Shown one piece after another: positions 39,298 through 48,299 of a DNA stretch of 61,727 nt. The notes beneath the pieces are model-generated. The model ran no database searches. It worked only from the letters and a program-made list of their open reading frames with translations, and was not told where the DNA came from. This stretch comes from a virus. Position 1 is the first letter of the stretch, and each line of letters begins with the position of its first letter. The position numbers and the translations under genes are program-made. The stretch covers positions 1 through 61,727 of IMG/VR virus record IMGVR_UViG_3300034102_002694; one strand, 5' to 3'.

Positions 39298-41044
39298 TTC
39301 ACTACTCAATCCATCTAGAATTGTAAGAGAAAGACCAACGACGGCTGCAGCTGCTCAGAATTTTATCACTGGTGGATCTCCTTTAGGTCAAGGAGTTGTT
39401 GCTAGTGCTGCTAATAAAATTGTAGGATTTCAAAGAGGGGCTTCTGGAGTTGCAGCAAAACCACCAGATTTAAACTCTATCATTCAAACATTATCATCAA
39501 ATATTTTAACTAATGTTGAAAATAGAGTACAATCGGTAAATAAAAATGTAACTCAAATAGTCAATCAAAAAACTGATGGATTAGAAAAAAAATATCAAGA
39601 TAGATTAGATAAGATTGATGCTGCAAGACCAAATTCAATCTTACAAAATTTCTTAAATCTATACAAAGAAGCATTAGGATATATTCAGTTTTTAGGTAAT
39701 AGAAAAAATGTAAAAACTCTTGGTGATAACTTAAAAGCCCTTCAAAACGTTTTTACCGAAACTTTTAATATTGCCAAAATTATTCGTCAAACAATTGTAA
39801 GAATTGTAAAACAACTCTCAAATTTACCCACTGCAAATGCTGGTGGTGGAGGATTAAACTTAGATATTGATATCCCTGGAGGAAATCTTAGAAGAAGTCC
39901 TTTAGGTGGAATGTCTAGACTTCTTAGAGCCGGGAAACCAGCACTAATGTTAGGTGGTGCTGCATTAGCTGGTGGACTTGGATCAAAAGTTGTGAGTGGA
40001 ATGATGGATCTTGGTGGGGATGTTCAAACTGCACCAATGGCCGAGGGAACTATACCTGGTGCGTTATTAGATCGTTTTAATGCAATATTAGATAGATTTT
40101 CTACTGCAATTAATTCATTATCAAACGTTAAAAAATCCCAACCTTCTCCTGGAGGTGCTGCTCCTGTTCCACAAAAACCACCAGAAAAACCTCCTGGAAG
40201 TGGTGGGGGTCCAACACCACCACCAGCTGGCACAAAAGATCCCGGTGGAGCTACAGGTCCTGCAGGAGCTGCAACCAGATCTTTGTTAGATTCTATTGCT
40301 TTCGCTGAAGGAACCTATGATCAACCAAACAAAGGATACAACACACATTTTGGATTTAGTCAAACACAAGATCTCTCTAAACATCCAGATAAAGTAATTC
40401 GTAGTGGTGGGTATGCAAGTGCCGCATTTGGTCGTTATCAATTCATGCCTGATACTTGGCAAGGTGTTGGTGGTGGTAGAATGGATCCCGAAAGACAAGA
40501 TGCGGGTGCAGTTGAACTGACAATTAGGAGATTGAATAAAGCCGGAATAAAAGTAAAAAATGCAAATGAATTAGAATCTTTATTGCAGAAAGAAGGCATA
40601 AGTCCAAGAATAGCTGCCGCACTTGCTCCGGAGTGGGCTTCCTTCCCAACACTTGCGGGTGTAAGTGCATATGGTCAACCAGTCAAAAAATTACAAAGGA
40701 TACAAGAATTTTATACCAAGAGAATAAAATCGCAGGGAACTTCCACTGCGGCACCGGCACCACAAAAACCACCAACAGTTGCAGCAGCACAAACACAATC
40801 AACTACTCAACAACAACTTGCACAAACAGTATCACAACCACCAGTTCAACAACCACCTCAAGTTAATATAGCTCCTTTAAATCTCTCTACACCACAAGCA
40901 CAATCTACTAAAGTTGGAGATACTGTGGCCCCACCTCCAGTAATGAGTAAAGGTGGAGTTACGGTTCCATTTTTATCGTCATCAAATCACGATAATTTTC
41001 TTACATTATACTCTAAAATGGTTTATAACATTGTGGACGGATAA
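39287..41044 (+). CDS. baseplate hub-region protein with lysozyme-like domain
   Basis: 585 residues, GTG start. The N-terminal half has helical, coiled-coil and Gly-rich segments (about 60-240), then a Pro/Gly linker (about 280-330). A muramidase-like domain follows at about 335-485 (DSIAFAEGTYDQPNKGYNTHFG and SAAFGRYQFMPDTWQ), resembling the phage GH104 lysozyme fold with Glu345 as the likely catalytic acid. A Gln/Pro-rich tail follows. It probably cuts peptidoglycan glycan strands during injection. T4 has its lysozyme inside gp5; here it is on a separate protein. Confidence 0.78.
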   Translation: MAVSSLLNPSRIVRERPTTAAAAQNFITGGSPLGQGVVASAANKIVGFQRGASGVAAKPPDLNSIIQTLSSNILTNVENRVQSVNKNVTQIVNQKTDGLEKKYQDRLDKIDAARPNSILQNFLNLYKEALGYIQFLGNRKNVKTLGDNLKALQNVFTETFNIAKIIRQTIVRIVKQLSNLPTANAGGGGLNLDIDIPGGNLRRSPLGGMSRLLRAGKPALMLGGAALAGGLGSKVVSGMMDLGGDVQTAPMAEGTIPGALLDRFNAILDRFSTAINSLSNVKKSQPSPGGAAPVPQKPPEKPPGSGGGPTPPPAGTKDPGGATGPAGAATRSLLDSIAFAEGTYDQPNKGYNTHFGFSQTQDLSKHPDKVIRSGGYASAAFGRYQFMPDTWQGVGGGRMDPERQDAGAVELTIRRLNKAGIKVKNANELESLLQKEGISPRIAAALAPEWASFPTLAGVSAYGQPVKKLQRIQEFYTKRIKSQGTSTAAPAPQKPPTVAAAQTQSTTQQQLAQTVSQPPVQQPPQVNIAPLNLSTPQAQSTKVGDTVAPPPVMSKGGVTVPFLSSSNHDNFLTLYSKMVYNIVDG

Positions 41045-41047
41045 CTT

Positions 41048-43027
41048 ATGGCACCTCCAAAGAAAGATACTCCACTAAAATCACCATTAGTATCTGCTTT
41101 TACTAATATTGTTAATATCGGTCGTTCTAAATCTCAAATGAGATCGACTCAAAGATCTTATAATGAATTTTTGAAATTCATGACGACTGAAGTAACAAAC
41201 CTCCAAGCAATTAAACTTCCAGAGGAAAAAAAGATAAAAAAATTAGCTAATATTAATGTATCTTCCACCTTTGGATCCGCTGGAAGTTTATTATCCGGTT
41301 TAGCTAGTGGGGCTTTAGATGCTGCGGGATTAGTTGGAGATCTTTTTGGTGGTCGTAAAGGTGGTAAAGGTGGTAAAGGTGGAACAAAACCAAAGCCAAA
41401 TCCAAAAGCAGGAAAACCGATACCAAAAGGAAAAAAACTTAGACTTCCAGGTATTAGGGGGTTACCAATCCTATCCGCAGCCTTAGCTGGTTTAGACTTT
41501 GCACAGGGAATTTCCGAAGGAGAATCTGCAGGTAAAGCGGGTGCAGGTGCTGTTGGATCTGCTGCTGGTGCAGCTGCTGGAGGTCTTGCTGGTGTAGCAT
41601 TAGCTGGAGCAATTGGACAAACTTTAGTTCCTATACCTGGACTTGGTTTTGTATTGGGAGCCGCAGTTGGTAGTTTAGGTGCATTTGGTGGTGGTTATTT
41701 AGCAGACAGAGCCTATGAAAAGGCAACTGGAGAAGGAAGTGTAAAAGAAAAGACAAAAGCAAAACTTAAACAACAAGAACAAAAACAAAAACTTGCAGCA
41801 TCAGCTAGTAAAGTTACCTTACCACAGGTATTGGATAAATTTGAAAATGTTGTTATTAAATTTGAAAAAGCTTCTCTTGGATCCATCCCCGAATCTGGAA
41901 ATAATTATACGCAAGAAGGATTTGGGGAAAAAAGTTTTGAGGGTGGAAAACCGACTCCTCCAGATGAACCAACACAACCATATGATGGACCAATTAGTAA
42001 AGACACTTTTTTTCCATTACCAAGAGGGATTATATCTAATCGTTCTGTTGGAGTTAAAGGTGGTGAATACGGAGCGCCAAGAAGTTATGGCGGACATAGT
42101 GGACAAGATATTGGAGGCCTTCCGCCAGGATCCCCTGTAGTCGCTTGGAAAACGGGAAAAGTTAGATATACTGGATCAGTTGAAGCAGGAGATACTATTA
42201 TAACTTTAGATCATGGTGGGGGTGAACAATCTGTATATAAACACGTTGTACCAACTGTCGCTCCAGGAACAGTTGTATACGGGGGTCAACAAGTTGCTAA
42301 ATTATTTGCTGCGAGAGCTTATCCAGAACACTTGCATTTTGAAATATGGAAAAATAAATCTCACGTAAATCCAAATGGCGCTATATCTGCTGCTCAAAAA
42401 ATTCCATCACCACTGACTGCAGAAAAAGCAAAAGAACAATCGGAAAAGTCGTCAGAAAAAAGTTCAATTGCCCCTGGTGTAAATCCACAATCTGTGCCAG
42501 GAACTCAACAAGCTGCAACTATAAGTCAAACTAAACTAATGCCTTCTGTTCCTAAACCAACTGTTCCTAGTGCAGATATGCAACAAAAGTTTCAGATGGC
42601 ATGGGATAATAGAAATAATCCCTTTGCAAGAGGGAGAATTGAATCTGCTTGGGATAAGATGACATCGGAACAACAACAACAATCAAAAACATGGGCTCAG
42701 TCAAAAGGATATAATTGGAATGAAATGAAGTTGAAAGAAAAACCCTCAACTATTCAAGCATCCCAATCAATGGTCGTTCCTGTTCCATCAATGCAACAGT
42801 CTGTTCCTGAACAAATACAACAATATCCAGATTATAATTTACCACAATCAAGTATAACTTTAATGCCTATCCTTATTGGTGGAGGTGGAGGGTCTCAACA
42901 GAGACCAATGGTTATTGCTGGAGGCGGAGGTGGTGGAGGGACAACAATTATGCCGCCAATTCCTGAAGGTCAGGTGTTAAATAGTTTATTTAAGACCATC
43001 TTGTTAACAAACTTGTCGGGAACGTAA
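41048..43027 (+). CDS. hub-region protein with M23 peptidase domain
   Basis: 659 residues. N-terminal region with long helices and Gly/Ala-rich, hydrophobic segments (about 70-220, e.g. GAGAVGSAAGAAAGGLAG), a coiled-coil stretch, and an M23 endopeptidase domain (about 320-445): GHSGQDIGG supplies the zinc His and Asp, and EHLHFEIWKN the HxH. The C-terminal 190 residues are Gln/Pro-rich. M23 enzymes cut peptidoglycan crosslinks. It follows the lysozyme-domain protein by 3 nt, so one cuts glycan and the other peptide. Confidence 0.82.
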   Translation: MAPPKKDTPLKSPLVSAFTNIVNIGRSKSQMRSTQRSYNEFLKFMTTEVTNLQAIKLPEEKKIKKLANINVSSTFGSAGSLLSGLASGALDAAGLVGDLFGGRKGGKGGKGGTKPKPNPKAGKPIPKGKKLRLPGIRGLPILSAALAGLDFAQGISEGESAGKAGAGAVGSAAGAAAGGLAGVALAGAIGQTLVPIPGLGFVLGAAVGSLGAFGGGYLADRAYEKATGEGSVKEKTKAKLKQQEQKQKLAASASKVTLPQVLDKFENVVIKFEKASLGSIPESGNNYTQEGFGEKSFEGGKPTPPDEPTQPYDGPISKDTFFPLPRGIISNRSVGVKGGEYGAPRSYGGHSGQDIGGLPPGSPVVAWKTGKVRYTGSVEAGDTIITLDHGGGEQSVYKHVVPTVAPGTVVYGGQQVAKLFAARAYPEHLHFEIWKNKSHVNPNGAISAAQKIPSPLTAEKAKEQSEKSSEKSSIAPGVNPQSVPGTQQAATISQTKLMPSVPKPTVPSADMQQKFQMAWDNRNNPFARGRIESAWDKMTSEQQQQSKTWAQSKGYNWNEMKLKEKPSTIQASQSMVVPVPSMQQSVPEQIQQYPDYNLPQSSITLMPILIGGGGGSQQRPMVIAGGGGGGGTTIMPPIPEGQVLNSLFKTILLTNLSGT

Positions 43028-43028
43028 T

Positions 43029-44327
43029 ATGTCTAATGCATTAACTACATTAAAATACAATGCAGTAATAATTGAATCTTTAGAGACAAAAAATAAGATT
43101 GATTTAACTAATTCTATCGTATTCCTCGATTACTTTGAAGATATATTGTCTCCATGTGTCACTATGACGATTCAAGTTGCATCTACTTATTCAATATTCA
43201 ATGGTCTTCCGATTCGAGGTGGAGAAAAAGTTGCTATTGATATTGAAACTCTGAGTGGAACTTTTAACTTAGATGGTGATTATGCAATGTATGTTTATAA
43301 GGTAAGTGGAATTGTTTCTGATGGAGCTAAAGAATATTTTACTCTTCATTTGTGTTCTCGTGAAGCACTTACAAATGAAACTGCTAGGGTACAGAAAAAG
43401 TATGATAAAAAACCAATTAATGATCATGTAACTGCAATACTCAAAGATGTATTGAAAACAAAGAAATTTAAAAGTGGTAATATCGAAAAAACATCAAACT
43501 CTTACAGTTTTATTGGTACACTCAAAAAACCTTTTCATATTTTAACTTGGTTGGGTCCTAAGGGAGTGCCTGCAACATCATCATCAGGAAATAACGGAAC
43601 AACTGGAAAAGGAGTTGCTGGATTTTTGTTCTACGAAAATAAGGATGGGTTTCATTTTAGAAGTATTGATACTTTAGTTTCCGCAACAAAATCTCAAAGT
43701 GGAAGTACATCAAAAGAATCTATACCAAAATATAATTACAATCCTGGAGTAATAGAATCTGGAAATTTAAATAACAATTTCCAGATTCTAAATTATAATT
43801 TTGAAAAAAATATTGATTTAATGAAGTCTCTTAGAGTAGGTATGTACGCAAATATTACATATTTTTATGACCTATATCAAAATAAAATTAGTGGAATTAC
43901 TTATAGTTTAAACTCAGAACTTAAATCTAAACTTGGTGGTTCTAGGCCACCATACCCTAAAGATTTTGGTAATAGACCTTCTAGAATTCTTTTTAGATCT
44001 GCAGATGTTGGAATTTTAGATAAAACTGGCAAAATAGAAGATTCTGGCAGAGATAACACAGATATGGCTAAATCCTTTTCTCGTTATAATTTGTTGTTCA
44101 CTCAGTCACTAAATATGTCAGTACCAATGAACATCAATTTGAAAGCCGGAAACATAGTTTATGCACAATTTCAAAAAATTGATGCATCTCAATCCGCTGA
44201 AGTAGATTCTGAACAAAGTGGAAATTATTTAATTAAAGAAGTCCGACATCACTTTGAAGGTGGTCAGATGGTATCATCACTAAAACTCGTTAGAGACTCC
44301 TACGGATTATACGGAGCAAATCAATGA
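43029..44327 (+). CDS. 27: baseplate central hub, gp27-like
   Basis: 432 residues (T4 gp27: 391). NAVIIESLETKNKIDLTNSIVFLDYFEDILSPCVTMTIQV, EYFTLHLCSREALTNETARVQKKY, and a C-terminal NLKAGNIVYAQFQKI... YLIKEVRHHFEGGQMVSSLKLVRDSYG follow the pattern of gp27/VgrG tube-like domains. It forms the trimeric hub on which the spike sits. Supported by the following gp5-like gene. Confidence 0.8.
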   Translation: MSNALTTLKYNAVIIESLETKNKIDLTNSIVFLDYFEDILSPCVTMTIQVASTYSIFNGLPIRGGEKVAIDIETLSGTFNLDGDYAMYVYKVSGIVSDGAKEYFTLHLCSREALTNETARVQKKYDKKPINDHVTAILKDVLKTKKFKSGNIEKTSNSYSFIGTLKKPFHILTWLGPKGVPATSSSGNNGTTGKGVAGFLFYENKDGFHFRSIDTLVSATKSQSGSTSKESIPKYNYNPGVIESGNLNNNFQILNYNFEKNIDLMKSLRVGMYANITYFYDLYQNKISGITYSLNSELKSKLGGSRPPYPKDFGNRPSRILFRSADVGILDKTGKIEDSGRDNTDMAKSFSRYNLLFTQSLNMSVPMNINLKAGNIVYAQFQKIDASQSAEVDSEQSGNYLIKEVRHHFEGGQMVSSLKLVRDSYGLYGANQ

Positions 44328-44536
44328 ACAACATAGACGCACACATCGCAAAAGATAAAGAAATTCTTGACAATCCTGTTACTTCCCCACAAGCGAGAAG
44401 ACATACTCAAGAAGAACTAGAGGCTTTAGAGACATATAAAGCAAATCATCCAGATGATGATCACGACCCAACTCCACTAGAGTTGTACTGTGATAGCAAT
44501 CCAGGTGCTGCAGAATGTAAAATTTACGAAGACTGA
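44324..44536 (+). CDS. small conserved cyanophage protein
   Basis: 70 residues: HIAKDKEILDNPVTSPQARRHTQEELEALETYKANHPDDDHDPTPLELYCDSNPGAAECKIYED. I recall this between the gp27-like and gp5-like genes of cyanophages. It overlaps its upstream neighbour by 4 nt and shares one base with the next start. Possibly a virion or hub-assembly protein, by position only. Confidence 0.75.
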   Translation: MNNIDAHIAKDKEILDNPVTSPQARRHTQEELEALETYKANHPDDDHDPTPLELYCDSNPGAAECKIYED

Positions 44537-46821
44537 TGATAGACGAAGCTTTTATAAAATCGAATTTTTTAGGTAGAGACGGATTCGTTTGGTGGATCGG
44601 TCAAGTTGCCGATCCTAAAGTTTGGCGTAATGAAAAAACTCGTATTGATAAAGGCAAAGAAGCTTGGGGATATAGATGTAAAGTAAGAATTATTGGTTAC
44701 CATAGTTTCGATAGAAACGAATTAAAAGATGACGATTTGCCTTGGGCTCACGTCTTAACTAGTGCATCAGATGGTGCTCCGGGTCAAGGTGGTTTCGGTA
44801 AGTTGCCATTGCTTGTTGGTGGAGAATCTGTATTTGGATTCTTTTTGGATGGAGAAGAAGCTCAACAACCAGTTGTAATGTCATGCTTCCATAGAAGCCC
44901 AATGGTTGAAAATATTCCCAATCCTAATCCATTTGATCCATTTCCAGGAAGTTCCGGAAATTTGGCAAAAGGAGCACAAGCAACCAGAAATAAAGGCCAA
45001 GATGACGGAACTGCAAAAAGAGTTGATGAAAAACTTGGAACTGGATCTCAATTTGAAATGTTTGCAAATCCACAATTTGGTGCAGCAACAACAAAAAGTT
45101 TAGATTTAAGTCCAGGATTTGCTCCACTCACATCAGATACTAGTGCTAAAGCGGGTGCAATATTTGGAAATCCAAAAATTCCCACAGACCAGTTATTTTA
45201 TGACGAAAAAGCCGAAGTTGCATTTTTGTCGGAATTTGATAGATTGGGAAATGTTGAAACTGAAAATGGATGCGGAAATAATATTTTAAGTCAGATTACA
45301 AACGCTTTACAAAGTTTTATTAAAACTGTCAATGGACTTGAAAAAACTGCTTTGGGATTTATCGATCCAATTAGAAATGTTGTAGTGGATGTTCAACAAA
45401 CTGTTAGATCTACTGCTAGACTTATTGCATCTGTAATGAAATTTGTAATTAATGGGATGCGTGATAGTATCTTTTGTTTGGTTGGAAAATTATTCAAACT
45501 CCTCTCAATAACACTACCATCTTCAATTAAGTTACCTATCTCTGAAGCTGCTAAGAATATTTTAAATTTGATTTTTTGTCTATTTGAAAAATTATTTGGC
45601 CCCCTTATGGATTTTATTATGGGCCTCTTAAATGGACTAATAGGTAAAAGTGCTAATATACCTCTTTGTGCAATAGAAGAAATCACATCTTCTTTAATTA
45701 ACAAATTAGCAGATATGGCAGATAATGCACTATCTGCCATTTTAAGTGGATTGGATTGGTTAGCTAGTGGAATTAGTTCAATTGCTGGTGCTTTGACTGA
45801 TGGATTAAGTATGATCGGTAAGATTTTAAGTTTCTTAGATTGCGATTCTTTGGCTTGTAGAAGCACTACATCTTGGAATCCTTTCAGTGGTTCATCTTTC
45901 CCGAAATTAGACAGTTGGAATAATGTTTTAGGTAATATGGATATCCTAAGTGGACTTGGTGGAGCTAATCAAGCTTTGGGATATCTGTCAATGTTTGGAT
46001 CTTCAGATACTCCATTTAGTAAATGTAGAAAAAAAATTACAAATCCACGAACACAGGATGATCTTGCCCCAATGCCAATTGGAGTTAAATTTTATGATTG
46101 TATTCCACCAGAAGTTAGAATTTATGGTGATGGAGTTGGAGCAAGAGCAAAAGCAGTAGTATCTGAAAAAGATGGATCTATTGTAACTTTCTTATTATGC
46201 GATCCAGGTAGAGGATATACATATCCGCCAGAAATAAGAGTTGTAGATAACTCTAATTATGGAAAGGGAGCTCAAGCAAAAACTACTATTTCTAATGGTG
46301 GGATAGAGTCAATTTATATTTTGAATCCTGGAAGTGGATATTGTCAAACCAATTTGGGCGAAGAAACTGTCGGTGAAGGTGGTGCAGGCACTCCAAACTT
46401 ACCGCCGTGTCTAGATGTAGGACAAGGACAATTATCTCCAGCTGTTGTCGGAATTAACACTAATATAGTAATAGAATCTCCAGGAATAGGGTACACTTTT
46501 GGAGATACTATTCTGGTAGGAGAAAAAACTGTTTATAAACCAATTCTTACAGATAATGGTTCTATTATTGGAGTAGAATTACCAACTGGTCTTGCTCCAG
46601 GTGTTGGAACTGGAGTAACTACACCAACAGGAATAGTTGGAGGTGGAGGCACACAATTTGGAGAAACTTTTACAAACACCCCCACAGTTACCATAAATAC
46701 TACAACAGGAGAAGGTGCTGTTCTTTATCCAGTTATTCAGTTTGTACCGCAATTTATTGTTGACAACCCTGATCTGAATGTTGGTATTACTTCCATTGTA
46801 AACGTAGTAGATTGTGTGTAA
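44536..46821 (+). CDS. baseplate hub subunit with gp5-like OB domain
   Basis: 761 residues. The N-terminal OB-like domain (about 12-125: FVWWIGQVADPKVW... YRCKVRIIGYHS... DLPWAHVLTSASDGAPGQ... GGESVFGFFLDGEEAQQPVVM) matches gp5/VgrG spikes. There is no lysozyme domain, unlike T4 gp5. The middle (about 245-430) is a long hydrophobic, helical region (SLINKLADMADNALSAILSGLDWLASGISSIAGAL). The C-terminal third has GxGYTYPPEI-type beta repeats like those in gp53 and the giant fibre. It could reach the membrane or periplasm on injection; that is inference. Confidence 0.8.
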   Translation: MIDEAFIKSNFLGRDGFVWWIGQVADPKVWRNEKTRIDKGKEAWGYRCKVRIIGYHSFDRNELKDDDLPWAHVLTSASDGAPGQGGFGKLPLLVGGESVFGFFLDGEEAQQPVVMSCFHRSPMVENIPNPNPFDPFPGSSGNLAKGAQATRNKGQDDGTAKRVDEKLGTGSQFEMFANPQFGAATTKSLDLSPGFAPLTSDTSAKAGAIFGNPKIPTDQLFYDEKAEVAFLSEFDRLGNVETENGCGNNILSQITNALQSFIKTVNGLEKTALGFIDPIRNVVVDVQQTVRSTARLIASVMKFVINGMRDSIFCLVGKLFKLLSITLPSSIKLPISEAAKNILNLIFCLFEKLFGPLMDFIMGLLNGLIGKSANIPLCAIEEITSSLINKLADMADNALSAILSGLDWLASGISSIAGALTDGLSMIGKILSFLDCDSLACRSTTSWNPFSGSSFPKLDSWNNVLGNMDILSGLGGANQALGYLSMFGSSDTPFSKCRKKITNPRTQDDLAPMPIGVKFYDCIPPEVRIYGDGVGARAKAVVSEKDGSIVTFLLCDPGRGYTYPPEIRVVDNSNYGKGAQAKTTISNGGIESIYILNPGSGYCQTNLGEETVGEGGAGTPNLPPCLDVGQGQLSPAVVGINTNIVIESPGIGYTFGDTILVGEKTVYKPILTDNGSIIGVELPTGLAPGVGTGVTTPTGIVGGGGTQFGETFTNTPTVTINTTTGEGAVLYPVIQFVPQFIVDNPDLNVGITSIVNVVDCV

Positions 46822-46824
46822 ATC

Positions 46825-47376
46825 ATGGCAGAACAACCAAAAGAATATTATGAAAAAAAACCAGGTTTTATAGTTAAATCTGGAACTCCGGACTTATCAG
46901 GAAAAGTAATAGACTATGCAGTATTCACTGATTATGGTCAGGGATTTGAATATACACAAGATGGCCAACATAAACAACAATGTAGAAAAACTTCATATGA
47001 AGCTTGTGGATTAGATAATAAAGATGGTGAACCTGCTAAAATTATAAGAGCCAAAAAAGGTGATATTATTATTGAAGCAATGGATGGTGACATCATATTA
47101 AGAGGAAAAAATATTCGAGTTGTTGCTTTAGATGGAACTGGGGAAGTAACGGTAGTTTCAGGAAAACATTTCGCTGTAAATGCTCCCGTACAATCATTTA
47201 AAGGAAGCAATTCAAATACAGTAATGTCAAATAGTGCGTCCACTGGAGCTCAAGCAACAGATACTACTGGAAATATCCAAAATAGTCAGACTTCTGGTGC
47301 AGAAGATAGTGAAGGATCAGTTTTAACTAGACTTTTAAATATTGCTAAAAAGTTTCAAAAATGGCTAGATTGTTAA
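46825..47376 (+). CDS. spike-like beta-helix protein
   Basis: 183 residues. The central region (about 70-115: GDIIIEAMDGDIILRGKNIRVVALDGTGEVTVVSGKHFAVNAP) has the alternating short-strand repeat of gp5/VgrG C-terminal triple-stranded beta-helices. It follows the gp5-like protein that lacks such a helix, so it may supply the spike tip. N-terminal FIVKSGTPDLSGKVIDYAVFTDY; C-terminal part low-complexity Ser/Thr/Gln and an amphipathic helix. Confidence 0.65.
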   Translation: MAEQPKEYYEKKPGFIVKSGTPDLSGKVIDYAVFTDYGQGFEYTQDGQHKQQCRKTSYEACGLDNKDGEPAKIIRAKKGDIIIEAMDGDIILRGKNIRVVALDGTGEVTVVSGKHFAVNAPVQSFKGSNSNTVMSNSASTGAQATDTTGNIQNSQTSGAEDSEGSVLTRLLNIAKKFQKWLDC

Positions 47377-47386
47377 GAGGTGAAAT

Positions 47387-47424
47387 ATGCCTGCAGAACC
47401 CGTAAAGTATATTGGCGATAAACT
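47387..47424 (+). repeat. 38-bp exact direct repeat, copy 1
   Basis: The first 38 bases of this gene are identical to 48262-48299. Confidence 0.9.
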
Positions 47425-48256
47425 CTGTGTAGGTCCATTAGATTATTCATTTTTGCCTGCTGTTCCAGCAATACCTGGTACAACCGTTTTAAATGGACCT
47501 GTTTGGATTGGTGCTGGTGGACCTCAAATTCCTACAGCTAATTGTATGATTGGTCCTGGGTTAAATCCCATTTCCCTACAGGTTATCGGGATTGCCAATT
47601 TTTATTCAATCACCAATCAAATTGGAATTAATAATAGAACTGGTCTTGCAAATGTAACTGGATATACGCAAAAACTTGGGGCAAGTACAAAAGCCGCATT
47701 TTCTGGAACAACTGGATATAGTGCAAAGTCGGCTGCACAAACTACTGCTGGACCAAGTTATGCTCAATCTTTTGCACAAACCCCTTTAGCAAAAGCTGCA
47801 GTAATTCTTGGAAATGTTTCAACAACCACTGGAATTAATCCAACTCAAGCAGCAGCGTTAGCTACAAAAAAACCATTTGATATTAAACATCCAACAAAAG
47901 AAGGTTGGAGACTCAGGCACGTTTGTGTAGAAGGACCAACTGCAGATGTTTATGTTAGAGGTATAATAGAAAATTCCGATGTTATTGAACTACCAGATTA
48001 CTGGACTGGTTTAGTTGACTCGGAGACAATTACTATAAGTTTAACTCCAATTGGAGAATATCAAGAACTCTCTGCAAAATTATTAGATTGTAATACCAAA
48101 ATAAAAGTTTCTAATAATCTGGGAGAAGTTGGAAAGTATAGTTATCTTGTTTTTGGGGAAAGGAAAGACGTTGATAGGAATATTGCAGAATATGAGGGAT
48201 CATCTGTAGAGGATTACCCTGGAGACAACACTCAATATGGATTATTTACTTTATAA
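47387..48256 (+). CDS. virion structural protein, copy 1 of a tandem pair
   Basis: 289 residues. The N-terminal half (about 1-150) is a Gly/Pro/Thr-rich, beta-like region starting MPAEPVKYIGDKL. The C-terminal half (about 160-289) has FDIKHPTKEGWRLRHVCVEGPTADVYVRGIIENSDVIELPDYWTGLVDSETITISLTPIG, a domain I recall in marine phage tail proteins. The first 38 nt are identical to the next gene's. Likely a fibre or tail decoration protein. Confidence 0.7.
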   Translation: MPAEPVKYIGDKLCVGPLDYSFLPAVPAIPGTTVLNGPVWIGAGGPQIPTANCMIGPGLNPISLQVIGIANFYSITNQIGINNRTGLANVTGYTQKLGASTKAAFSGTTGYSAKSAAQTTAGPSYAQSFAQTPLAKAAVILGNVSTTTGINPTQAAALATKKPFDIKHPTKEGWRLRHVCVEGPTADVYVRGIIENSDVIELPDYWTGLVDSETITISLTPIGEYQELSAKLLDCNTKIKVSNNLGEVGKYSYLVFGERKDVDRNIAEYEGSSVEDYPGDNTQYGLFTL

Positions 48257-48261
48257 TTATT

Positions 48262-48299
48262 ATGCCTGCAGAACCCGTAAAGTATATTGGCGATAAACT
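48262..48299 (+). repeat. 38-bp exact direct repeat, copy 2
   Basis: Identical to 47387-47424, at the start of the second paralogue. Confidence 0.9.

Noticed and set aside
40740-40920. CAACAAC/CACCA-rich stretch that looks like a repeat array
   Set aside because: It is coding for a Gln/Pro/Thr-rich linker in the lysozyme-domain protein, with no regular repeat-spacer pattern; not CRISPR.
44906-45127. Both-strand ORFs in the middle of the gp5-like gene
   Set aside because: Overlaps of the long plus-strand gene, with low-complexity composition.
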